Shown here one piece after another: positions 8,597 to 15,600 of a stretch of 64,000 bases of DNA. The stretch is from Xanthobacteraceae bacterium (GTDB lineage: Bacteria > Pseudomonadota > Alphaproteobacteria > Rhizobiales > Xanthobacteraceae): the NCBI GenBank assembly GCA_019750915.1, contig JAIENY010000007.1, positions 1-64,000 of the forward strand, read 5' to 3'. The notes below the pieces were generated by a model. It saw only the letters and a program-made list of their open reading frames with translations. It ran no database searches and had not been told where the DNA came from. The translations under genes were made by a program, and so were the position numbers. Position 1 is the stretch's first letter. The number at the start of each line of letters is the position of its first letter.

Positions 8597-9609
8597 CAGG
8601 TGACGTTGGATGCGAGCTTCATCAGATTAGCGGCAAGCGGCGTTCGGGCGGAATAGTCCTTCCACGCGGTTTCGCGAGCGATATCGCGCCACAGGCCAAC
8701 CGTTGCCGCATCAAGCTCGCTGACTTTCGCGCCCGCCTTTTCGTAAACCTTGGCGACCTCCACATCGTCTGCCTGAGCGCCCTGACGGCCGAACGGCTCC
8801 ATCGCCTCGCCGACAGACACAATGATATCCTGATGGTTTTTAGGAAGGCCGTCGAAGATCTGCTTCGACATCAGCAGCGGCTCGAGCATGAACCAGTAGG
8901 ATTGGCCAGCGCCCGACGTCAGGCTTTTGGCAATCTCTTCAAGCCGGAACGAAATCAAGCTCGTCGAAGACGTGATGCCCGCATCGCACGCACCGGTCTG
9001 CATCGCAGCGTAGATTTCGTTCGAAGGCAGCGACAGCACTGCGGCGCCGGCTTTTTGCAGGACCATATCCATTTCACGCGACCCGCCGCGCACCTTCAAT
9101 CCCTTGGCATCTTCGGGGGCGACCAGCGGCTTGGAGCGGCTGGCGACACCTCCGGCCTGCCAGACCCAACTGATGATCATGATGCCCTTGTCGGCGAGAA
9201 GGTCTGTCAGCGCCTTGCCGACGGCCTCCTTCTTCCAGGCCATGCCCTGATCGTAATTGGCGACCAGCCCGGGCATCAGGCCAATGTTGGTTTCGGGGAC
9301 TTCACCGCCCGCGTAGGGAAGCGGGAAGAGGCTCATGTCAAGTGCGCCCTTGCGCATTGCCGAGAATTGCGCGTTGGTTTTCATCAGCGACGAGTTCGCG
9401 TAAATGTCGGCTGTCAGTTCACCGCCGCTGCGCTTGGTGATTTCGGCAGCGAACATTCGCACCAAACGGTCGCGAAAATCTCCCTTGTCGATCGTTCCCC
9501 CGGGGAATTGATGAGAGATTTTCAGGTTCGTGGCGGCATGGGCCGGGCCGAATTTCAGAATGGCAGGCGCAGCAATCGCGGATGCCAGAACGTGGCGGCG
9601 TGTGAGCAT
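8596..9609 (-). CDS. TRAP transporter periplasmic substrate-binding protein (DctP family)
   Basis: This 337-residue extracytoplasmic solute receptor captures the substrate for the DctQM-type permease encoded downstream. The start MLTRRHVLASAIAAPAILKF is a twin-arginine-like signal peptide ending near GPAHA, and a GGGAGAG ribosome binding site lies 4 bases before this ATG; an in-frame start 18 bases upstream lacks one. The mature sequence begins LKISHQFPGGTIDKG. DctP features include MRKGALDMSLFPLPYAG and the LKVRGGSREMDMVLQKAGA ligand-arginine region. Dicarboxylates, 2-oxo acids or uronates are all possible ligands; the sequence alone does not decide. No two-component regulator is adjacent. 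Confidence 0.92.
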   Translation of the reverse strand: MLTRRHVLASAIAAPAILKFGPAHAATNLKISHQFPGGTIDKGDFRDRLVRMFAAEITKRSGGELTADIYANSSLMKTNAQFSAMRKGALDMSLFPLPYAGGEVPETNIGLMPGLVANYDQGMAWKKEAVGKALTDLLADKGIMIISWVWQAGGVASRSKPLVAPEDAKGLKVRGGSREMDMVLQKAGAAVLSLPSNEIYAAMQTGACDAGITSSTSLISFRLEEIAKSLTSGAGQSYWFMLEPLLMSKQIFDGLPKNHQDIIVSVGEAMEPFGRQGAQADDVEVAKVYEKAGAKVSELDAATVGLWRDIARETAWKDYSARTPLAANLMKLASNVT

Positions 9610-9653
9610 GTTTCTCTCCCAGATCACTTTTATTGTTAGTGCGTGCAGCTTAA

Positions 9654-9670
9654 CAGGAAGGGCATTCCTG
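9654..9670. promoter_or_regulatory. dyad upstream of the TRAP operon, possible operator
   Basis: CAGGAA and TTCCTG form a 6-bp inverted repeat with a five-base spacer about 45 bases upstream of the binding-protein start. Its position suits an operator or promoter-overlapping site. No local regulator gene is present to pair with it. Confidence 0.3.
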
Positions 9671-9871
9671 CCAAACGGCTTTATTTCAATCCTTCGTATG
9701 ACCCGCGCGGGGAATAATCAGCGGATACGAGGCGAGTGCAGCGCACGCGGTGCGACCGTTGGGCGCAGCGGGCACCGGTTTGGGCCAGGGCGCCATGTAA
9801 CGAATTGGGGAGCGGCTCGTATCCCTCAACGTGAACGCATGTGGCGTTGCTTAAACATGAGAGGATAATTT

Positions 9872-10108
9872 ATGAGCCGTTCTTCACGGATCGCCCTTGG
9901 TCTTTCGGCTGGCTTCGTCGCGCTTGGTCTGATGCTCCCTTCTGCCACGTTCGCGCAGGACGCGATGAAGAAGGAAGTCGACGCCATGAAAAAAGAAGAT
10001 ACGATGAAAAAGGATGATGGTGTGAAGAAAGAAGACGCCATGAAGAAGGACGAGGGCGCGAAGACCGAAGACGCCATGAAAAAAGAAGATGCGATGAAGA
10101 AGCAATAA
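9872..10108 (+). CDS. exported pentapeptide MXKDX-repeat protein
   Basis: This 78-residue protein consists of a clear signal peptide (SRSSRIALGLSAGFVALGLM, cleavage near ATFA-QD) followed by eight imperfect units of the type AMKKED. It matches the 'pentapeptide MXKDX repeat' family, small exported proteins of unknown function that are highly charged and rich in Met, Lys, Asp and Glu. A good GAGAGGA site lies upstream of the ATG. The mature part, of about 49 residues, should be helical or disordered, and the spaced Met/Lys/acidic pattern has suggested metal or periplasmic stress roles in the literature, not proven. A hairpin follows the gene. Repeat number is likely to vary between strains. 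Confidence 0.85.
   Translation: MSRSSRIALGLSAGFVALGLMLPSATFAQDAMKKEVDAMKKEDTMKKDDGVKKEDAMKKDEGAKTEDAMKKEDAMKKQ
9961..10104 (+). repeat. coding tandem repeat, about 8 degenerate units
   Basis: The mature MXKDX protein is encoded by short direct repeats built on the ATGAAGAARGAA-type core spaced 15-24 bases apart. Synonymous differences between copies suggest selection on the peptide rather than recent DNA expansion. Confidence 0.7.
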
Positions 10109-10134
10109 ACTCGCTTTTGATATCGTCTTGATCC

Positions 10135-10172
10135 GAAACAGGCTTGCGCCGATCGCGGGCCTGTTTCAGTTT
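10135..10172 (+). terminator. probable terminator after the MXKDX gene
   Basis: Nine-base perfect arms (GAAACAGGC at 10135, GCCTGTTTC ending 10167) with a GC-rich 15-base loop are followed by AGTTT. The T-run is short, so termination may be partial. Confidence 0.55.
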
Positions 10173-10198
10173 GGGGATATAGTCAGGACGACCTCCCC

Positions 10199-10474
10199 AT
10201 GCAGATCGATAAATACGATGCGCTGCGCGATTATTTGCTGCGGCGAACCGAGACCGAGTTTTCTCTCTCCTTCGCGGAGATCGAGGAAATCATAGGTTTT
10301 CCGCTGTCGAGAAGCTCACAGCGCGCGCGCTGGTGGGAGAAGGAACGTAATCCGCAGGATGCGATGCCGCAGAGAAACGCCATTCGTGATGGCGGCTATG
10401 AGGCCACCCGTCTACCGGATGGCACAGGCGTGCGCTTCAGGCGGATCGGGGTGAAGTTCAAACACAGATCCTGA
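10199..10474 (+). CDS. small DUF7662-type protein
   Basis: This encodes 91 residues, cytosolic, without membrane span. The pattern KYDALRDYLLRR, FSLSFAEIEEIIGFPL, RARWWEKERN and AIRDGGYEATRL matches a compact family, seen in many bacteria including phage-associated loci, that I recall as DUF7662; it resembles a winged-helix-like DNA-binding fold, but no activity is established. Recognition is from memory of the sequence pattern. The ATG at 10199 has only a distant AGGA. It stands alone between the MXKDX gene and two leftward small membrane proteins. Confidence 0.7.
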   Translation: MQIDKYDALRDYLLRRTETEFSLSFAEIEEIIGFPLSRSSQRARWWEKERNPQDAMPQRNAIRDGGYEATRLPDGTGVRFRRIGVKFKHRS

Positions 10475-10502
10475 TGGTCACCGGCAGGCAGCGTTCATCG
10501 GA

Positions 10503-10643
10503 TCAATAACGCTGCCGCGCTGAAAATTCGCTCAACGATACCGGATTGGCCGCGTCCTCGAGCGACACAAAAACCCCGATGGTCAGTGCCAGGATCCACA
10601 TCAAAACCAGACAAATCCCGATTGTTTCTTTCCGCAAAATCAC
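10503..10643 (-). CDS. candidate 46-residue membrane protein
   Basis: A GTG-started frame gives 46 residues with one strong membrane helix (ICLVLMWILALTIGVFVSL) after a basic ILRKET start and before a polar tail ending ARQRY. Charge distribution suggests N-in topology. The Shine-Dalgarno match is poor: GGGACGAG lies about seven bases upstream and AAG abuts the start, and a TTG 15 bases earlier is an alternative. It follows the 60-residue membrane gene on the same strand, with about 100 bases between. Amino-acid pattern supports a real product more than the translation signals do. Confidence 0.45.
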   Translation of the reverse strand: MILRKETIGICLVLMWILALTIGVFVSLEDAANPVSLSEFSARQRY

Positions 10644-10745
10644 CTTGGCTCGTCCCAAATATGCCGCTGACGACGATTGTCAGTTATCATATTTATCGCG
10701 GGCGTAAAGACGGAACGCGATGTGTGCGCCAGTCCCAAAAAGGCC

Positions 10746-10928
10746 TCAAATGCTGACGAAAGCCCCCCAAACGGCGGCAATACCGACACCGACCAAAAGA
10801 TAAGAGGGGTGGCTGCAGAAAGTATCGCTGTAGCTGCAAACGGTGCGCCCGAACGATCCGAAATCACCGTTGCCAGAGGCGTAAAACAGCCCCGTCAGGG
10901 CGGCGAGAAGGCCTGCAACGTAAAACAT
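10746..10928 (-). CDS. 60-residue membrane protein, unknown function
   Basis: This encodes two hydrophobic segments: MFYVAGLLAALTGLFYASG at the start and YLLVGVGIAAVWGAFVSI at the end, joined by a polar loop of about 22 residues with two cysteines (VCSYSDTFC). A hairpin with a disulfide-capable periplasmic loop is the simplest topology. An AGGA sequence lies 13 bases before the ATG. The sequence has the look of a conserved small protein of Bradyrhizobium relatives, but I cannot give a function. Confidence 0.65.
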   Translation of the reverse strand: MFYVAGLLAALTGLFYASGNGDFGSFGRTVCSYSDTFCSHPSYLLVGVGIAAVWGAFVSI

Positions 10929-11247
10929 GGCTTTTGCGTCCTGAGATATCGGCGGTGCGGTGCCCGCGATGGTGGTTTATGGCTGCTCATATTTGGTCAA
11001 AAAAATCCAAACATGGCATTAAGGCGATGGAGGGCAATTGAGGTGGGGCGTAAACCGCTGTTTTCTCGCGGAAATTATTTGTTCAGTTGGCCGGGAAATC
11101 AACTCCTGTGTAAAATACGCATCGCAAGTTATCCGGATGTCGGCCGGAACCCGGAATCTCGCGGCAAAATCTTACTCTTTTCCATAACGCGGGCTTTGGC
11201 GAGCGGTCCACGCAACAGATAGACCTCTTTGGCCTGGACAAGGAACG
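10929..11247. other. 319-bp region without a supported gene
   Basis: This stretch is AT-richer than its surroundings and holds a run of seven A residues near 10998. Short frames are open but lack ribosome binding sites and protein-like composition. It must contain promoters for the leftward 60-residue gene and the rightward 43-residue gene. I see no strong hairpin or terminator. A small RNA cannot be excluded. Confidence 0.5.
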
Positions 11248-11379
11248 ATGAACAATTTCAGGATTGCGATCGTTGTTACCTGCGTTGTGGGTTTGCTCTT
11301 CGCTTACGGCCTCTATCAAATGCCGAATAAGGGAACAGCCGCGCCACGCAGCGGGATTGAACAGCCAATCGCAAAATAG
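11248..11379 (+). CDS. 43-residue single-span membrane protein
   Basis: Starting at ATG 11248, after an optimal AAGGA site three bases away, this frame gives MNNFRIAIVVTCVVGLLFAY followed by a short polar tail (MPNKGTAAPRSG...) ending at TAG 11377-11379. One N-terminal membrane span, or an uncleaved signal anchor, with a 20-residue tail in the periplasm is the likely form. The strong ribosome binding site and the hydrophobic pattern support it as real. No known family is recognised. Confidence 0.65.
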   Translation: MNNFRIAIVVTCVVGLLFAYGLYQMPNKGTAAPRSGIEQPIAK

Positions 11380-11447
11380 AGACGGCGTACGAGAAAATTA
11401 CGAACACCTTGGTGCTTCGCCTCAAATTGTTTTGCGCAATGGACGCA

Positions 11448-11723
11448 TCAGCGTGGTCCGCTTGATGTCTCCATCTTCCTGGTGTTGCTCGGATCGAGAT
11501 ACTCGACCGGGCTGAGCTCGGAAGGCTCCATCGGTGGATTAATCTTGTTCACCAGCGAGTCTTTTTCCGCTTCGTGGATCGGTCCGCTGACACCGACCGT
11601 TGGACTTTGGAAAGCATCCATTTCAGTCTCGCCAGCGGGCGGCGTCGGCGTATTCTGGGCAAAAGCGGCGGAACCCGTGAATGATATCCACACCGCCGTG
11701 ATCAAGATGATTTTCGTGCGCAT
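11448..11723 (-). CDS. small exported protein, unknown function
   Basis: This encodes 91 residues from the ATG at 11723, chosen because AGAGG lies nine bases upstream; an in-frame ATG nine bases earlier would abut that site. The signal peptide (RTKIILITAVWISFTGSAAFA) precedes a mature, proline-rich, acidic chain of about 70 residues with no cysteine and no clear fold (TPTPPAGETEMDAFQSPTVG). It is probably a periplasmic disordered protein. Neighbours are other small unknown proteins. Confidence 0.6.
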   Translation of the reverse strand: MRTKIILITAVWISFTGSAAFAQNTPTPPAGETEMDAFQSPTVGVSGPIHEAEKDSLVNKINPPMEPSELSPVEYLDPSNTRKMETSSGPR

Positions 11724-11883
11724 CGGACGCATCCTCTGACTATGCCGTTCACGTGAATGAAACCGCATGCGTCAAATGCCATGCGTTGATCGTCAAGACC
11801 TGCTCCCGAAGCACGTTCCGGAATCAGCCAACTGTATACGCATGGCTACCGTGGCACCCGTGCGTTTTGTCCTGATGAGATGT

Positions 11884-12102
11884 TTATTGCCCGTGCGATT
11901 CGACTACCTTCATGCAGGCCGGCGACAACTTCTCTTTATGTTGCGCGAGGCATGCGATGATCCGGCCGCCTCCGGGCATGACATTCGGGCAGAACTTTTT
12001 GAAATCGTCTTGACACGCGGCACGCTCGTCGGCGGTCTGGGCATAGGCCGCCGGTGAGAGGAGCATCGAACTCACCGCAACGATTCCGAGAACTCGAAAC
12101 AT
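11884..12102 (-). CDS. exported cysteine-rich repeat protein
   Basis: This encodes 72 residues with a signal peptide (FRVLGIVAVSSMLLSPAAYA) and a mature domain of about 50 residues with four cysteines in the pattern CQDDFKKFC...CLAQHKEKLSPAC. That pattern matches a single copy of the cysteine-rich GLG1 repeat (Golgi apparatus protein 1 repeat), common in small exported proteins of Bradyrhizobium relatives. AAGGA lies six bases before the ATG. The cysteines should form two disulfides in the periplasm. Its 5' leader contains alternative hairpins (see separate entry). Binding partner unknown. Confidence 0.75.
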   Translation of the reverse strand: MFRVLGIVAVSSMLLSPAAYAQTADERAACQDDFKKFCPNVMPGGGRIIACLAQHKEKLSPACMKVVESHGQ

Positions 12103-12119
12103 TTTGAATCCTTCAGGTT

Positions 12120-12149
12120 GGCTGACGGGCTTTTGGTGGTCAGCCCGTC
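12120..12149 (-). promoter_or_regulatory. two mutually exclusive stems in the leader of the cysteine-rich gene
   Basis: GGCTGAC (12120-12126) pairs with GTCAGCC (12139-12145), while GACGGGCT (12124-12131) pairs with AGCCCGTC (12142-12149). The stems share bases, so only one forms at a time. They lie 8-50 bases upstream of the ribosome binding site of the gene at 11884-12102 and overlap the stop of the 74-residue frame upstream. There is no T-run. Confidence 0.4.
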
Positions 12150-12364
12150 GCGGGAAGGTCAAGCTTTTCAAATTTCTGCGCGCAGTAGTCTTGCAGGCAC
12201 GAGCAACCATACTGGAGCGCAATCTCGCTGACCAGACGGGCCCGCGCGATGCGGGTGCCGCTGATGACCCGGTCGACCCATTGATCTGGCACAGTCAATG
12301 ACATCCCAGGCTCAAGCAGGCACAGGATTTTTCTCAGCTCATCACCGTTCAAGCCGGACTCCAT
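12140..12364 (-). CDS. hypothetical 74-residue protein downstream of tRNA-Arg
   Basis: The frame opens eight bases after the 3' end of tRNA-Arg and encodes a mixed-charge, helix-prone sequence (LRKILCLLEPGMSLTVPDQW, RVISGTRIARARLVSEIALQ) with three cysteines near the end. A second possible start is the ATG at 12304, giving 54 residues. Neither has a good ribosome binding site. If real it is probably cotranscribed with the tRNA. Composition looks protein-like, but no family is recognised. Confidence 0.42.
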   Translation of the reverse strand: MESGLNGDELRKILCLLEPGMSLTVPDQWVDRVISGTRIARARLVSEIALQYGCSCLQDYCAQKFEKLDLPATG

Positions 12365-12372
12365 TAAAGGGC

Positions 12373-12449
12373 TGGCGATCCCGGCAGGATTCGAACCTGC
12401 AACCCCCAGAGTAGAAATCTGGTGCTCTATCCAGTTGAGCTACGGGACC
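12373..12449 (-). tRNA. tRNA-Arg(TCT), CCA encoded
   Basis: On the minus strand the acceptor stem is GGTCCCG/CGGGATC with one G-T pair, the anticodon stem CCAGA/TCTGG encloses TTTCTAC (anticodon TCT), the T arm is GCAGG-TTCGAAT-CCTGC, and CCA is encoded. Length 77 bases. Confidence 0.97.
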
Positions 12450-12663
12450 GTGGCGCCCTTCATACCACCGCCAATCTAAACGGCTAGTTCCTGAAAGCGG
12501 ATTGAACCGTTTTTATCGACCGGCGATCAGGGCCGACGCGTCACCGTCGCCGTTGCCTTTGGCGGGGAGCCTCTTACAGTTGCCCGTCCTGCCGCCGGAT
12601 CAGATGAACGGGCCGCGCGTCCGAGGTTAGAAGCCGGGGCCATGATGTCGGGAGGAGGTCTCC

Positions 12664-15600
12664 ATGATGAGCTTATTGCGGTATGCGGCGGCTCTATCCA
12701 TCGCGGCTGTGCTCGCCATAGGGACAACTGCATCGGCCGCGGACAAGGCATTCCGGCGTGATGATCTCGCGGACCAGGCGGTCAGGCTCGAGGCCCAGAT
12801 CAAGACCGAATCCGGCTCTGTGTCGAAATCCGCGCCCGCGCTCAAAGCCGATGCGGATGCCGCTTTCAAACGAAACGATTTTCGCTCCGGCCTGGTGCTG
12901 CTTGGGCAGATCGCGACGGTCGCGCCGCAGGACAGCAGCAACTGGCTGAAGATCGCGCGCACAATTTTCCAGATCAAGCCGTCCGATGCCCGAGAGAAGA
13001 CATTCCTGCAGGGCCGTGCGTCAACGGCTGCCTATCTTGCGTATCAAACCGCCGCCGACAAGCCCTCGGAATCCGAGGCTCTGGCGGTGCTGGGAAAATC
13101 GCTGGCGAACCAGACGCTCTGGCGGCCGGCGCTCGATTCATTGCGGCTGTCGCTCGACCTGCGAGAGAGCGCCGACGTGCGGGAACAATATGAGACGATG
13201 CGGACCGACCACGGGTTCCGTTTGCTGGACTATTCGATCGATTCTGATTCTGCGTCACCTCGCGGCTGTTTCGTCTTCTCCGAAGATCTCGCCAAGCGCA
13301 CCGACTTCACGCCCTATGTTGCTGTGGCGGGTTTCGACAAGCCCGCACTGACCTCGGAGGGGTCGCAGCTTTGCGTAGAGGGGCTTAAGCACGGCGAACG
13401 CTATACCGTTAACCTGCGCGCCGGGCTGCCTTCGACCGTGCGCGAAAGCTTGGCGAAGTCAGCGGAGTTCAACATCTATGTGCGTGACCGCAAACCGTTT
13501 GTCCGCTTTACAGGGCGGGCATATGTGCTCCCGCGCACCGGGCAACGCGGCGTTCCGCTGGTGAGCGTTAATACACCCGCAGTCTTAGTGAACGTTTTTC
13601 GGATCGGCGACCGCAATCTGATCGACACGGTCATTGGTGGCAATTTCCAGCGCACGTTATCGCGTTACGAACTGAGCGATCTCGGTGACACCAAGGGCGT
13701 AAAGGTCTGGAGTGGCGAGGTCGCAACCGAGCAGACATTGAATGCCGACGTGACCACGGCCTTTCCGGTAGATCAGGCGGTCGGTGACATGCAGCCGGGC
13801 GTCTATGTCATGACCGCCGCCCCCAAGAGCCCGGCATCGAGCGATGACGAATCCGGGGCACTGGCGACGCAATGGTTCATTGTCTCGGATCTCGGGCTGA
13901 CCGCATTTTCCGGTAATGACGGGATTCATGTTTTTGCCAACTCACTGGCGACGACCGATACGCTCCCCAATGTCGAGGTGAAACTCGTAGCGCGCAACAA
14001 CGAGATTCTTGCGACCCGGAAGACAGACAGCGCCGGACATGTGCTGTTCGAATCCGGGCTGGCGCGGGGCGAGGGTGGATTGTCGCCTGCGTTATTGTCG
14101 GTCAGCAGTGCAAAGGGCGACTACGCGTTCCTCAGCCTAAAGACGGATGCCTACGATTTGTCCGATCGCGGCGTCAGCGGCCGTGAGGTTCCGGCAGGAC
14201 CGGATGCGTTCGTTTATGCCGAGCGAGGGGTCTATCGCTCGAACGAAACTGTCTACCTCACCGCGCTGTTGCGCGACGGGCAGAGCAACGCCGTCATCGG
14301 CACGCCGCTGACGCTTGTGGTTGAAAGGCCGGATGGTGTCGAATTCAGGCGCAAGGTGCTGACCGATCAGGGAGCGGGCGGCCGCAGCATGGACCTGCCG
14401 CTGAATTCTGCGGTCCCGACCGGCACATGGCATGTGAAGGCTTATACCGACCCGAAGGGAGCCCCGGTCGGTGAAACCACTTTCATGGTCGAAGACTACG
14501 TTCCGGACCGGATCGAATTCGACATCAATTCTAAAGCCAAGCAGATAGCCGCCGATGTTCCTGCTGAACTTGAAGTCAGTGGGCATTTTCTTTACGGCGC
14601 CCCTGCATCCGGGCTTTCGCTCGAGGGCGATGTTCTGGTTGCTCCCGCAGCAATCCGTCCGGGATATGCGGGCTACCAGTTTGGCGTGGCCGATGACAGT
14701 TCCACGAGTAACGAGCGCACGCCACTGGAGGATTTGCCGCAGACCGACGATAAAGGAAACGCCGCTGTCAAAGTCAGCCTGCCGAAACCACCGTCCTCGA
14801 CCCAGCCGCAGGAAGCACAAATTTACATCCGCATGGTCGAGACGGGAGGCCGTGCGGTCGAACGCAAGATCGTGCTGCCGGTAGCTCCGAGCGATCCGAT
14901 GATCGGGGTCAAGCCGCTATTCGGCGACAGCAATGTTGCCGAAGGCGCTCCTGCCGTCTTCGATGTGGTGTTTGTCGCGCCCGACGGCAGACCGCTGACC
15001 CGAAGCCACGTGCGGTATGAGCTATTGAAGCTAGAATCGCGTTACCAGTGGTACCGGCAGGGTTCGTCGTGGGACTTTGAGCCCGTGAAGACCACAAAGC
15101 GCGTGGTGGATGGCGAGATCGAAATCAACGCCGACAGACCCGCGCGGGTTCAGGTGACACCGCAGCCGGGCCGTTATCGACTTGATGTGAGATCGGCAGA
15201 CGCCAATGGTCCGCTCACATCCGTCCAATTCGATGTCGGATGGTACTCGGACGGAAGCGCCGATACGCCTGATCTTCTGGAAACATCCATCGACAAGCCC
15301 GAGTACAAATCGGGAGAAACGATGACGGTCACTTCAAATGTGCGAACCGCTGGCAAGCTCACCGTCAATGTGATCGGTGATCGTCTGCTGACCACCCAGT
15401 CCGTGGATGTCAAGGAAGGCACCACCAGCGTCAAGCTGCCGATCGGCAAGGATTGGGGTACGGGAGCTTATGTTGTCACAACGCTGCGACGCCCAATGGA
15501 CGTTGACGCCCATCGGATGCCGGGCCGTGCGATCGGCGTGAAATGGTTCGGCATCGACAAGACCGAGCGGACTTTGAAAGTCTCGCTAACGCCGCCAGAT

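Noticed and set aside
8587-9639. 350-codon plus-strand frame over the TRAP binding-protein gene
   Set aside because: The minus strand encodes a clear DctP protein with signal peptide and ribosome binding site; the plus frame shows no family or signals.
9884-10105. 73-codon minus-strand frame opposite the MXKDX repeats
   Set aside because: The open frame results from repeat codons that avoid stops on both strands; composition (Phe/Leu/His periodic) mirrors the lysine-rich repeat and there is no ribosome binding site.
10677-11222. 181-codon plus-strand frame through the small-protein cluster
   Set aside because: Composition is not protein-like, it runs antisense to the better-supported 60-residue membrane protein, and has no ribosome binding site.
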